Shown here: one piece after another, positions 52,529 through 61,254 of the stretch
Layout: each line of letters opens with the position of its first letter
How positions within the stretch are numbered: the first letter of the stretch is position 1
Made by a program: the position numbers and the translations under genes
Assembly (NCBI GenBank): GCA_016722705.1
Contig: JADKGN010000005.1
Coordinates: 558,001 to 622,000, forward strand
Source of the DNA: Candidatus Dechloromonas phosphoritropha
Lineage (GTDB): Bacteria; Pseudomonadota; Gammaproteobacteria; Burkholderiales; Rhodocyclaceae
DNA: 64,000 nucleotides
Direction of reading: 5' to 3'
The notes under the pieces: model-generated
Seen by the model: the letters and a program-made list of their open reading frames with translations, nothing else
What the model was told of the DNA's origin: nothing
Database searches by the model: none

Positions 52529-53422
52529 TTAGTTGGCGGTACGAAACAACGACTCGGCGTAAGCGTTGTCATCGCTGACACGGGGGCGCGAGCACGAGGG
52601 TTTGACCCCCAACCAATTGAGTATCACCAGCACCGTTGTGGCTTTAAAGGTCGAGCCGTTATCGCCGTGCAGCACCGGCTTGGCGGTCAAGGCGGCAATG
52701 CCCTCAGCCAGCGCCGTGCGGCGCACCAGAGGCACCGCATGATCGGCGTGATCACTGTCATACGCCTCCCAGCCGACGATCTTGCGGCTGTACAGATCGA
52801 GGATCAGGTACAAGAAGAACCAGCGTCCCATTACCTGCGCGGGCAGGTAGGTCATATCCCAGCACCACACCTGAAGGGGTGCGGTGGCCATGTGCGTGGC
52901 CGGTGGCCGGACCGCCTTGGGTGCCTTGGCGCGCCCGCGGTGGCTGGTTTTCCCCTGTGCGCGCAGGATGCGGCTGAAGGTGGATTTACTGGCCAGATAG
53001 ACGCCCTTGTCGGCCAGCATGGGCACGATGCGCGCCGGTGGCACAGAGGCAAAGCGCAGCGCGTTGGCCACGGCAAGCACCTGCGCCCGCTCGGCCTCGG
53101 AGAGGGCATAGCGCGGTACCGGGCGCAGCGCCTGTGGCCGGCGATCACGGCCGACAAGGCCATCGCTGGCTTGCCAGCGTTGCAGCGTGCGCAAGTCGAT
53201 GCCGGCCATCTCGCAGGCAGGCTTCACCCAGCAGACGTCAGGCATCGCGCTTTTCGCTGTCGTACCTGCCGGTGCCGCGTCCGCCTTGGCTTTGGCCAGG
53301 CCAAACAGCGAATGCTCATCCGGAAGCTTCCTGCCAATGTCGACAGAGGTTATACTATCTAACTTCTTGACCGTCAGTTTGACCAATTTCACCCTCAAAA
53401 AAGTGCTTAACATAGTGCCCAA
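52529..53422 (-). pseudogene. rve-type (IS3-like) transposase, 3'-truncated
   Basis: 297 codons: an N-terminal HTH region (ACEMAGIDLRTLQRWQ), then an integrase core with WDMTYLPAQVMGRWFFLYLILDLYSRKIVGWE (first D), HGDNGSTFK (second D) and SRPRVSDDNAYAESLFRTA (E). Homologues continue for some 60 residues after this point (K-YRP-YP), but here a stop follows directly, so the 3' end is missing. The 130 bases from there to the IS5-family element show nothing recognisable. Confidence 0.75.
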
Positions 53423-53570
53423 CAGATCACGTGGCTTTTGCTGGATGATAAAGGGCGGCCTTGGATAGCCAATGTATTAAATGAATATAAAAACAACGTG
53501 TTACGGCAGTTTTGTGCAGCTCACGGGATGCTGCTGGATTGGTTTTTACCATTATGTGGCGCAAGGGGTA

Positions 53571-53595
53571 GCGAGTTCGAATCCCACCTCGATCA
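53571..53595 (+). other. tRNA 3'-end-like fragment (possible attachment-site scar)
   Basis: GCGAGTTCGAATCCCACCTCGATCA looks like a T-arm (TTCGAAT loop) plus acceptor strand, and is followed by a terminator as tRNA genes often are. The preceding 50 bases cannot fold into D and anticodon arms. Such tRNA 3' ends are left behind by integrative elements. The T-stem pairing is imperfect, so chance similarity is possible. Confidence 0.35.
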
Positions 53596-53602
53596 ATTAA
53601 AT

Positions 53603-53624
53603 AACCGGCTTGTGCGGGTTTTTT
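53603..53624 (+). terminator. Rho-independent terminator
   Basis: AACCGGC (53603-53609), loop TTGT, GCGGGTT (53614-53620), one internal mismatch, followed by TTTTTT. It ends whatever was transcribed through the tRNA-like fragment and insulates the H-NS-family gene. Confidence 0.7.
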
Positions 53625-53694
53625 AATTTAAAGGTTGATTAATTTATTAGGACAAATTAGATTGTTTCCGCCATTTCACATTAAGGAGGTAATC

Positions 53695-54009
53695 ATGGAT
53701 TTGTCCACCCTGACCGTTGTCGAATTGCGTGAGCTGCAACAACAGATTCCTGCGGAATTGAAACGCCGAGAGGCTCAGGATAAGATGAAAATCCTGAATG
53801 AAGCGCGGGCTTTTGTTAAAGCACGCGGTTATGCGCTTGAAGATCTGCTGGGTAAGGAAGCTAAAGTCAAGGGACCGACCGGAAAAGTAAAGGTCAAATA
53901 CCGTCACCCGAAGAATGCCGCGCTGGAATGGACCGGCCGTGGCCGCCAGCCGAAATGGGTTGCCGAATGGCTGGCTGCCGGCGGCCATCTCGATGACATG
54001 ATGGTCTGA
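53695..54009 (+). CDS. hns: H-NS-family nucleoid protein
   Basis: 104 residues from the ATG at 53695 with a perfect AAGGAGGT site. The N-terminal coiled-coil part (LSTLTVVELRELQQQIPAELKRREAQDK) and the C-terminal DNA-binding domain YRHPKNAALEWTGRGRQPKWVAEWLAAG, including the W-T-G-R-G-R-x-P-x-W hook, are typical of betaproteobacterial H-NS (BpH3/MvaT-unlike). It silences AT-rich, often foreign, DNA; it directly borders the mobile-element region. Confidence 0.92.
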   Translation: MDLSTLTVVELRELQQQIPAELKRREAQDKMKILNEARAFVKARGYALEDLLGKEAKVKGPTGKVKVKYRHPKNAALEWTGRGRQPKWVAEWLAAGGHLDDMMV

Positions 54010-54010
54010 A

Positions 54011-54751
54011 ATGCGGATTCTCCTGAGTAACGACGACGGTTATTTCGCGCCCGGAATTCTGGCGCTGGCCGAGGCGCTTGACGGCCTGGGCGAAATCGTT
54101 GTCGTTGCTCCGGAGCAGAATCGCAGCGCCGCCAGCAATTCATTGACGCTGGATCGACCGGTATTTCTCAAGCAGGCCGCAAATGGATTTTATTTCGTCA
54201 ATGGCACGCCATCGGATTGCGTCCATCTGGCGGTCTCTGGAATGCTTGATTACATGCCCGACATTATCGTTTCCGGCATTAACCATGGCGCCAATATGGG
54301 TGACGACACCATTTATTCGGGAACGGTTGCCGCGGCGACCGAAGGTTTTCTGTTGGGCATTCCATCGATTGCACTTTCGCTGACGAGTTTCGAGGGTAGT
54401 CATTTCAATACCGCGGGACGTATTGCCCGGGAACTGGTGGAGCGTTTTTTCAATGATCCGATTCGTGATCCGGTGCTGCTGAACGTCAATGTTCCCGATA
54501 TTCCCTATGCCGACCTGCGCGGCACGGAAGTGACCCGTCTCGGCAGACGTCACAAGGCTGAGCCGGTCGTCAAAATGCGTTCGCCGCGGAATGATACGGT
54601 CTATTGGGTGGGTGCTGCCGGAGCGGCCGCCGAGGCAGGGCCAGGAACGGACTTCAACGCGATCGAACGCGGCTGTGTGTCGATCACCCCGCTGCAGGTC
54701 GATCTGACGCATACGGCGCGGTTGCAGGCGATTGCGAACTGGCTGCGATGA
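54011..54751 (+). CDS. surE: 5'/3'-nucleotidase SurE
   Basis: 246 residues: MRILLSNDDGYFAPGILALAEAL with the metal-binding DD, PEQNRSAASNSLTL, NGTPSDCVHLA, DIIVSGINHGANMGDDTIYSGTVAAATEG. It dephosphorylates nucleoside monophosphates and short polyphosphates in stationary phase. First gene of the surE-pcm-nlpD-rpoS operon; its stop overlaps the pcm start (ATGA). Confidence 0.96.
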   Translation: MRILLSNDDGYFAPGILALAEALDGLGEIVVVAPEQNRSAASNSLTLDRPVFLKQAANGFYFVNGTPSDCVHLAVSGMLDYMPDIIVSGINHGANMGDDTIYSGTVAAATEGFLLGIPSIALSLTSFEGSHFNTAGRIARELVERFFNDPIRDPVLLNVNVPDIPYADLRGTEVTRLGRRHKAEPVVKMRSPRNDTVYWVGAAGAAAEAGPGTDFNAIERGCVSITPLQVDLTHTARLQAIANWLR

Positions 54752-55410
54752 CCACCAACGCATTGCAAGGATTCGGGATGACCTCGCAGCGGACGCGGGC
54801 GCGCATGATCGAGCGCCTGCGCGAGATGGGCATCCGCAATGCGGCCGTCCTCCGGGCGATGGCGGCAGTTCCGCGTCACGTCTTTGTTGAGGAGGCACTG
54901 GCGTCGCGTGCCTATGAAGACACCGCGTTGCCGCTGGGTATGGGGCAGACGATTTCACAGCCTTTCGTCGTTGCTCGGATGATCGAACTGTTGCTCAACG
55001 GGCGCATGGCGCTGGGCAGGACGCTCGAGGTTGGCGCCGGTTGCGGCTATCAGGCGGCCGTCCTGGCGCAACTGACGACTGAGGTTTATGCGATCGAGCG
55101 CCTCGGGCCCCTTCTGGAAAAGGCGAAGGCTCACATGCGACATCTGAAGCAGTTCAATGTACGCCTCAAGCACGCGGATGGTCAGCTCGGCATGCCCGAG
55201 GCAGCACCGTTCGCCAGCATCATCGTCGCCGCTGCGGGTCGCCAGGTGCCGCCGGCCCTGCTCGGGCAACTGGCAGTTGGCGGGCGTATGGTCTTGCCTA
55301 TCGGTACGACTGAGCAGTATCTTTCCCTCATTGAACGGACTGCGGAGGGTTTTGTCGAAACCCGGCTTGATCCCGTTCGCTTTGTCCCACTCCTTGCAGG
55401 AACGCAATGA
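54748..55410 (+). CDS. pcm: Protein-L-isoaspartate O-methyltransferase
   Basis: 220 residues from the ATG at 54748: MTSQRTRARMIERLREMGIRNAAVLRAMAAVPRHVFV, ALPLGMGQTISQPFVVARM, LEVGAGCGYQAAVLAQL (SAM motif) and FASIIVAAAGRQVPPALLGQLAVGGRMVLPIG. It repairs isoaspartyl residues in damaged proteins. Coupled by 4-base overlaps to surE and nlpD. Confidence 0.95.
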   Translation: MTTNALQGFGMTSQRTRARMIERLREMGIRNAAVLRAMAAVPRHVFVEEALASRAYEDTALPLGMGQTISQPFVVARMIELLLNGRMALGRTLEVGAGCGYQAAVLAQLTTEVYAIERLGPLLEKAKAHMRHLKQFNVRLKHADGQLGMPEAAPFASIIVAAAGRQVPPALLGQLAVGGRMVLPIGTTEQYLSLIERTAEGFVETRLDPVRFVPLLAGTQ

Positions 55411-56393
55411 TTAGAGTCCTCGCTCCTTTGGCCGTCCTCCTCCTGATGGCGGGCTGCAAGTCTCAGCCGCCGGCTCCGACCGTCGACCGCTCTACCTCGT
55501 CCTTGGGTAGACAGTCTGCGCCCGCGTTTGAGGGTCCCGGGTATTACACGGTCAGGAAGGGCGACACGCTTTACCGCATTGCCCTCGAGCATGGTCAGGA
55601 TTACAAGGATGTTGTTGCCTGGAACAACGTTACCAATCCCAACGCGATCAACGAAGGGCAGATCCTGCGCGTGGCGCCGCCGGTCGTCACGTCAGCCGCC
55701 ATGGGCGAGGCAGTGGTGGCGCAGCCAGTGGTGACGACGCCGGTTGTAGAGTCGCGGCCGCTGGATGTGCCAGGCAAGGTTGCCGGCACACCTTCCGCGA
55801 TTGCCGGAGATGGTCTGAAACGGGGGCCACGCGGCGGCAAGGAGCCCTATTCCGATGAGGCGTACGCCCGGCTCAACCGCCCCGGGGAGACGGTCCCGAA
55901 GCCGCCGGTTGTCGCGGTCGACCAGAAACCGGAGCCGAAACCGGAAGTCCAGCCCGAGGCAAGACCCGAGGCAAGACCCGAGGCGAAGCCTGAACCCAAG
56001 CCGGAACCGGCAGCTACCGGCCCCGACGACGTGGCATGGCAGTGGCCCACGTCGGGCAAGGTGATCTCGTCCTTCAGTGATTCGGGAAACAAGGGTATTG
56101 ATTTCGGCGGCAAGGCCGGCGATCCCGTCGTGGCTGCCGCCGATGGCAAGGTCGTCTATGTTGGCACAGGGATTCGAGGTTTCGGTCAGCTCCTGATCGT
56201 CAAGCACAACGCGACTTTCCTCTCGGCTTATGCGCACAACCGTAAGATCTTGGTCGCCGAAGGCCAGCAAGTCAAGCGTGGCCAGAAGGTGGCGGAAATG
56301 GGCAACACGGACAGCGAGATTATCAAGCTCCATTTCGAGATTCGCAAGCAGGGCAAACCGACCGATCCCGCGGCCTTCCTGCCGAAGAGATGA
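55407..56393 (+). CDS. nlpD: NlpD-like lipoprotein, LysM + degenerate M23 domain
   Basis: 328 residues. Lipobox LMAGC (cysteine about residue 17), LysM domain YYTVRKGDTLYRIALEHGQDYKDVVAWNN (about 48-90), a Pro/Glu/Lys/Arg-rich linker with tandem PEARPEA units (about 175-210), and an M23/LytM domain (about 215-328). The first catalytic site is degenerate (NKGIDFGG instead of H-x3-D) and the second is KLHFEIR instead of HLH, as in NlpD, which activates the amidase AmiC rather than cutting peptidoglycan. Overlaps pcm and rpoS by four bases each. The rpoS promoter is usually within nlpD. Confidence 0.92.
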   Translation: MIRVLAPLAVLLLMAGCKSQPPAPTVDRSTSSLGRQSAPAFEGPGYYTVRKGDTLYRIALEHGQDYKDVVAWNNVTNPNAINEGQILRVAPPVVTSAAMGEAVVAQPVVTTPVVESRPLDVPGKVAGTPSAIAGDGLKRGPRGGKEPYSDEAYARLNRPGETVPKPPVVAVDQKPEPKPEVQPEARPEARPEAKPEPKPEPAATGPDDVAWQWPTSGKVISSFSDSGNKGIDFGGKAGDPVVAAADGKVVYVGTGIRGFGQLLIVKHNATFLSAYAHNRKILVAEGQQVKRGQKVAEMGNTDSEIIKLHFEIRKQGKPTDPAAFLPKR

Positions 56394-57325
56394 CCGCCTG
56401 GGCGGCTGACGATCCGGAAGACGATGAACTGGCGTCAGTCGAGGCTGACGCGGAACCGCTCCCCGAACCTCAATCCGTCAGCCCAGAACTGGGACTCCTC
56501 GAGGATGTTACCCAACTCTACCTGAACGAGATCGGCGCCAAGCCGTTGCTGACGCCTGCCGATGAACTGGCGACGACGCGCCTGGTGAGGGCCGGCGATT
56601 TCGCGGCGCGCCAGAAGATGATCGAACACAACCTGCGTCTGGTTGTGAATATCGCCAAGCACTATCTGAACCGGGGTATCCCGCTCCTCGATCTGGTTGA
56701 GGAGGGCAATCTCGGCCTCATCCACGCGCTGGAAAAGTTCGATCCCGAGCGCGGTTTCCGGTTTTCGACCTATGCGAGCTGGTGGATCCGCCAGACCATC
56801 GAGCGGGCGATCATGAACCAGTCGCGCACCATCCGGTTGCCGGTGCATGTGGTCAAGGACATCAACCTCGTTCTGCGGGCCATCCGTCACCTCGAGTCGC
56901 CGCCGACTCGCGAGACCTCGATCGCACGCGTGGCGGCGCTGATCGACCGGCCGGTGGCCGATGTCCGGCGCATCCTGCATTTCAACGAACAAATCGCCTC
57001 GCTCGATGCGCCGCTGGAACTCGATTCCGGCCATAGTCTGGGCGACGCGATTGCCGACGAGGCGGCGGTCAATCCAGAAGATCTCCTGCAGTTCCGCGAG
57101 ATGGGCGCGCTGCTCAACGACTGGCTGGCGCAGCTTGGTGAACGTCAGCGGCAGATAATCGAACGGCGCTATGGACTCAACGGCGCCGATGTCATGACAC
57201 TCGAAGCCCTGGCGGTCGACCTCGGGTTGACCCGGGAACGCGTCCGCCAGATCCAGGCCGGGGCGCTCGATCGCCTGCGCGTGATCATCAAGCGCGGCGG
57301 CGTCACGCGTGACTCATTGCTGTAA
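56390..57325 (+). CDS. rpoS: RNA polymerase sigma factor RpoS
   Basis: 311 residues. Region 1.2 (DVTQLYLNEIGAKPLLTPADELATTRLV), region 2 (MIEHNLRLVVNIAKHYLNRGIPLLDLVEEGNLGLIHALEKFDPERGFRFSTYASWWIRQTIERAIMNQSRTIRLPVHV), region 3 and region 4 (LGERQRQIIERRYGLNGADVMTLEALAVDLGLTRERVRQIQAGALDRLR) are all complete. RpoS directs stationary-phase and general stress transcription. It overlaps nlpD by four bases. Confidence 0.95.
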   Translation: MTAWAADDPEDDELASVEADAEPLPEPQSVSPELGLLEDVTQLYLNEIGAKPLLTPADELATTRLVRAGDFAARQKMIEHNLRLVVNIAKHYLNRGIPLLDLVEEGNLGLIHALEKFDPERGFRFSTYASWWIRQTIERAIMNQSRTIRLPVHVVKDINLVLRAIRHLESPPTRETSIARVAALIDRPVADVRRILHFNEQIASLDAPLELDSGHSLGDAIADEAAVNPEDLLQFREMGALLNDWLAQLGERQRQIIERRYGLNGADVMTLEALAVDLGLTRERVRQIQAGALDRLRVIIKRGGVTRDSLL

Positions 57326-57346
57326 CCCGGTGCGGACCCGGCACTG

Positions 57347-58345
57347 CTACTGGCGCGACATACGCTTACGGATTGCCTCCGCCAACTGGAACACCGACAT
57401 CGCGTAAAAGCTGGAACGGTTGTAGCGCGTGATGACGTAGAAGTTATTGAAGCCCAGCCAGTACTCGGTCGGCCGGCCGGGGGAAACGAGATCGACCAGC
57501 GTCACTGTCGCCTGCGGGTCGGCATCGGCCGTGATGCCCTGCTGCGCCAGATCGGCGACGAGCAACCTCGGCTGAATTCCGGCCTCGATCAGGCTGCGGT
57601 CGGGTTCGCCGCGTGCGCGGGCAGGGACGGCGATCGGCTGGCCGGCCTCCCAGCCGTGTTGCTCGAAAAAACGTCCGACGCTGCCGATGGCGTCGTCGAC
57701 GCTGTCGGAAAGGTCTATTTTCTGGTCGCCGTCGAAGTCGACCGCATAACGTCGCTGGCTGCCCGGCATGAATTGCGGAATGCCAATGGCGCCGGCGAAG
57801 GAGCCGCGCACGTTGACCGGGTCCATGCCGTTTTCACGCGCCAGCAGCAGGAACTGCTCCAGTTCGGTGCGGAAAAAGTCGGCGCGGCGTGGGTAGTAAA
57901 AGGCGAGTGTGGCCAGCGCCTCGAGCACCCGGAAACCGCCGGTGTTGGCTCCGTATTCGGTTTCGACCCCGATGATGGCGACGATGATCTCGGGCGGCAC
58001 GCCATAAATGACGCTGGCCTTGATCAAGCTCACCTGGTTTTCCTGCCAGAAGCGGACGCCACGCTCGATCCGCCGTTCGTTCAGAAAACGCGAGCGGTAG
58101 CGCTCCCAGGAACGCTGGAGCGGCGACACCGGCGGCCGGATCAACTGCAGTACCTTGTCGTTGGGCCGGATCTGAGCGAACTGCAGCAGCAGTTCGTCGG
58201 CATTGAAGCCGTGGCGCTGTTCGAGGTCGCGCGCAAATTCGATGACTGCGGGGTCACTGGCAAAACTGCCTGGGGCAGGTGCGGCATCGGCATGGGTCAG
58301 GCAGGCGCAGGCGACGAGCAGCAGAGTGCCGAGGGTGTGTTTCAA
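57347..58345 (-). CDS. mltB: Lytic murein transglycosylase B
   Basis: 332 residues with a signal peptide (MKHTLGTLLLVACACLTHADA). The SLT domain has VIYGVPPEIIVAIIGVETEYGANTGGFRVLEALATLAFYYPRRADFF with the catalytic glutamate in GVETEYG, and GSFAGAIGIPQFMPGSQRRYAVDFDGDQKIDL downstream. It cleaves peptidoglycan glycan strands, leaving 1,6-anhydromuramic ends. A cysteine at the signal-peptide end is not in a clear lipobox. Convergent with rpoS; follows the transglutaminase gene by 11 bases. Confidence 0.92.
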   Translation of the reverse strand: MKHTLGTLLLVACACLTHADAAPAPGSFASDPAVIEFARDLEQRHGFNADELLLQFAQIRPNDKVLQLIRPPVSPLQRSWERYRSRFLNERRIERGVRFWQENQVSLIKASVIYGVPPEIIVAIIGVETEYGANTGGFRVLEALATLAFYYPRRADFFRTELEQFLLLARENGMDPVNVRGSFAGAIGIPQFMPGSQRRYAVDFDGDQKIDLSDSVDDAIGSVGRFFEQHGWEAGQPIAVPARARGEPDRSLIEAGIQPRLLVADLAQQGITADADPQATVTLVDLVSPGRPTEYWLGFNNFYVITRYNRSSFYAMSVFQLAEAIRKRMSRQ

Positions 58346-58356
58346 GTAGTTCTCCG

Positions 58357-60297
58357 TCAGGGCATGCGCCTCAGGGCGCTGCGTAGTGTGGTTAGATCGT
58401 CGGGAATTCCGCTGTAGCGCGCCCGCAGGTAGGCGCCAACCACATCACGAAGCGCCGGGGCCAGCGTCGGATATTCATTTTCGACACGTTCAAGCAAGGC
58501 CAGTGGCGTTTCCCAAGGGGCACAGTTTACTTTGCTTCGCGCCAGCCGGCGCAAGGCTTTTCGCCAGAGGCGGGCGGCTGGGTCGATGCGTGGCCGCTGG
58601 TGGAGGGTCCAAACACTTATTGCCAGCAGCAGGATGCCGCAGATGACCGCCAGCGTGGCAGCCAGGCTTCGCCAGTCGGCATCGGGCATGCCAAGGCGGG
58701 CGAGCAATTCACGCTGGCGCTGCGGGTTGTAGCCGAGGATGTACTGGTTCCAGGCATTGTTGACTGCCTCCCAGCGGAAGAGCAGGGTGCGCAGCCAGTC
58801 GTTGTGCAGTTGGATGAGCGCCGGCAGTGGCTCGCCGGCAGGCATGGCGGCGGCGATACCGTCCTCGACCCGGGCCGGCGAAACTGCGGCGGTCGGGTCG
58901 ACCCGCGTCCAGCCCAGTCCGGCGAGCCAGACCTCAGCCCAGGCATGGGCGTCGGACTGGCGGACGACGACGAAACCATCGACCGGATTGACCTCACCGC
59001 CCTGATAGCCGGTGACGACGCGGGCTGGGACGCCGGCGGCACGCATCAGGAAGACAAAGGACGAGGCGTAATGCTCGCAGAAGCCGCGCCGGGTGACGAA
59101 AAGGAAGTCATCGACCGGCTGCTCTCCGAGTAATGGCGGTTGTAGGGTGTAAAAGAACTTTTCGTCGGAAAACAGCTTCAAGGCTTTCCGCACCCGGTCG
59201 GCAGGGTCCGGGTCAGCCGCTTTCCAGCCCTCGGCCAGGGCGCGCGCTCGCGGATTGCCCTGCGGGGGCAGCATCAGGTTGCGCCGGAGCGCAATAGGCT
59301 CCTCATCGGCATTAAAGCGGTAGTCGAGCGTTGCCGTCAAGGCGAAACGCTGGCGCTGGCTCAACGGTTCACGGCTGGTTGCGGTCAACGTGCCGGAAAG
59401 GAGAAATTCCGGCCCCAGGGCGCCGGGCGCGTCAAGGGCCAGCAGCCAGCGTTGCTGCTGCGGTTCGAGTGTGGTCTCGTAGGCGATCGGCGGTGACAGC
59501 GGCTCAATCTGCGGCGGGCGGGTACGACCGATTTGCGGCTTCCAGGTCAAGCCGTCGAAGCTTTCGAGGACCGGTCCGCGCCAGTAGAGTTTTTCGCGCT
59601 GCGGTGGCGCTCCGGTGAAACGCACACGGAAGGCGATTTCGCCGCTCAAGGCCAGGTTGGCGATATTGCCCGGAGTCATCTGGTCGGACAATCCGCTGCG
59701 GCCGCTGTGAGCATCCTGCGGCAGGCCCCAGAGCGGCCCGGTAATCCTCGGAAACAGGACGTAGAGGACAAGCAAGAAGGGGACTGCCTGCAGCGTCAGC
59801 AGGCCGGCGTAGCGCAGCGTGGTGCCGGTGCTGCTCGACGGACCGCCATGCAGGCGAATCAGCGTCGCAGTGAGCAGCGTCATCGCCGCCAGCAGCCACA
59901 ACCCGGTGGGGATGCTCTGCGAGTAGAAATAATGGGTCAGCAGCAGGAAGTAGCCTAACGTGACGACCACCGTCGCGTCGCGCCGGGTGCGCAGTTCGAG
60001 CAGTTTCAGGGTCATGAAGACGACCAGCATGGCAACGCCGGCATCGCGCCCGAACAGGGTGCGAAACTCGATCAGCACACTGCCGCACGCTATCGCGACC
60101 AGCAACCCGAGCACCCAGCGTCCGGGCAGGCGCTCGTTGCGCCACCACAGCCAGCCACCCCAGGCCAGGAGAGCGGCAGCAATGGCGCTCAGCCAGAGTG
60201 GCTGATGCTCGGCGTGCGGCAGGGTGGTCGCCAGCGCCGCCGCGAGGAGCCAGGGTGTGGCGCCGCGGTCGAGCACTTCGCTTGGGCGTGTGCTCAT
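58357..60297 (-). CDS. TgpA-like membrane transglutaminase (DUF3488 + transglutaminase core)
   Basis: 646 residues from the ATG at 60297 (ATGA overlap with the DUF58 gene). Five to six N-terminal membrane helices (about 10-190), a periplasmic transglutaminase core with catalytic Cys in RRGFCEHYASSFVFLMRAAGVPARVVTGYQGGE, His in SDAHAWAEVW and Asp in WTRVDPTAAV, a late membrane helix (LAATLAVICGILLLAISVWTL) and a cytoplasmic DUF4129-like tail. P. aeruginosa TgpA has this layout. The MoxR-DUF58-TgpA gene set is widely conserved; its function is unclear. Confidence 0.9.
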   Translation of the reverse strand: MSTRPSEVLDRGATPWLLAAALATTLPHAEHQPLWLSAIAAALLAWGGWLWWRNERLPGRWVLGLLVAIACGSVLIEFRTLFGRDAGVAMLVVFMTLKLLELRTRRDATVVVTLGYFLLLTHYFYSQSIPTGLWLLAAMTLLTATLIRLHGGPSSSTGTTLRYAGLLTLQAVPFLLVLYVLFPRITGPLWGLPQDAHSGRSGLSDQMTPGNIANLALSGEIAFRVRFTGAPPQREKLYWRGPVLESFDGLTWKPQIGRTRPPQIEPLSPPIAYETTLEPQQQRWLLALDAPGALGPEFLLSGTLTATSREPLSQRQRFALTATLDYRFNADEEPIALRRNLMLPPQGNPRARALAEGWKAADPDPADRVRKALKLFSDEKFFYTLQPPLLGEQPVDDFLFVTRRGFCEHYASSFVFLMRAAGVPARVVTGYQGGEVNPVDGFVVVRQSDAHAWAEVWLAGLGWTRVDPTAAVSPARVEDGIAAAMPAGEPLPALIQLHNDWLRTLLFRWEAVNNAWNQYILGYNPQRQRELLARLGMPDADWRSLAATLAVICGILLLAISVWTLHQRPRIDPAARLWRKALRRLARSKVNCAPWETPLALLERVENEYPTLAPALRDVVGAYLRARYSGIPDDLTTLRSALRRMP

Positions 60298-61250
60298 GTC
60301 GGAAAAAGCGCCAGTACTTCCAGGCAGCGATGGCGGTGCGCATCGCCGCTGTCCGGCGCGATTTCCCGCCCCGGCAGGCGTAGACCGTAACAGGCACCCT
60401 CTGCCGCGGCCGTCAATATCCAGCCGGCAAGGATGGCAATGCGCGCCTCGGGTGCGGCCGCCTCGGGCGTCAGCGACCAGTCGAGTTGCAGTTCGGTCTG
60501 CGCGCCGCCGGCGAACTGCTTGACCAGCAGCGGGCGTTGTCCGGCATCGCGGGCGCTGGCTTTCCAGGCGACGTGACGCGGAGAGTCGGCTGGTTGGCGT
60601 TCGCGGAAACCGGAAAAATCGTCCTGCCCGCCGTCGCCGTGGTGATCGCCGATCCGTGTTGCCGGCTGCTGCCGTGGCAATGGAGCGGCCAGCGGTTGCG
60701 GGTAAACCAGGCAACGCATCGCCGGTTGCAGATAGCTCCAGGCGACGAACAGTCCGAGCGGGTAGGTCGTGGCCAGACGGGTGCGCGGCAAATCAAGCCA
60801 GCCACGGCGCACGGAGGCAACCGGCACGGCGACTTCGCTCAGGCCGTGGGCGGCAACGTCGGCGGCGACAATCCGGGTTTCGTCACTGGCACACAGTTCG
60901 AGTGCCAGGCGCGACGTATTGCGTTCGCTCGCCAGGTGCAGCGGAAAGTAGGCGACCTCGCCGGCAAACACCGGGTCACAGCGCCCGGGCGTGATGAGCA
61001 GTCCGTGCAGGTTGCGAAAGGTGTGCACCATGCCGGTGAGCGCGAGGCCTGCCAGCAGGAAGACGAGGGCATGGCCCAATGCCAGGTTGTAATTGATGGC
61101 GCCAGTGAGCATCGCCAGCAGGGCGGCAGCGAAGAGCAGACCGGCGCGTGTCGGCAGGATGAAGATGCGGCGTTGCGCAAGACGCAGAGGCGCAGTCCCG
61201 TCGCTTTGCCAGCGAAAGAGCCGGCGCTTGAGTTCGCCGATGACGCCCAC
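60294..61250 (-). CDS. DUF58 family protein
   Basis: 318 residues: two N-terminal membrane helices (RAGLLFAAALLAMLTGAINYNLALGHALVFLLAGLALTGMVH) and a C-terminal part with TYPLGLFVAWSYL and the DUF58 signature DDFSGFRERQPADSPRHVAWKASARDAGQRPLLVKQF. In these operons it is thought to work with the MoxR ATPase. The gene lies 4 bases after moxR and overlaps the TgpA-like gene by four. Confidence 0.88.
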   Translation of the reverse strand: MGVIGELKRRLFRWQSDGTAPLRLAQRRIFILPTRAGLLFAAALLAMLTGAINYNLALGHALVFLLAGLALTGMVHTFRNLHGLLITPGRCDPVFAGEVAYFPLHLASERNTSRLALELCASDETRIVAADVAAHGLSEVAVPVASVRRGWLDLPRTRLATTYPLGLFVAWSYLQPAMRCLVYPQPLAAPLPRQQPATRIGDHHGDGGQDDFSGFRERQPADSPRHVAWKASARDAGQRPLLVKQFAGGAQTELQLDWSLTPEAAAPEARIAILAGWILTAAAEGACYGLRLPGREIAPDSGDAHRHRCLEVLALFPT

Positions 61251-61254
61251 GGCT

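Larger units (their letters stand above)
53423..53694. other. Junction region before hns-like gene
   Basis: 272 AT-richer bases. It includes a 62-codon frame (53438-53626) without similarity, a tRNA-like 3' fragment (53571-53595), a terminator (53603-53624) and the promoter/leader of the H-NS-family gene. It is the right-hand border of the mobile-element region. Confidence 0.45.

Noticed and set aside
55930..56010. Tandem repeat in nlpD considered as a CRISPR-like or regulatory repeat
   Set aside because: It is an in-frame low-complexity Pro/Glu/Arg linker (PEARPEA units) between LysM and M23 domains; no spacers are present. No CRISPR array was seen anywhere in the window.
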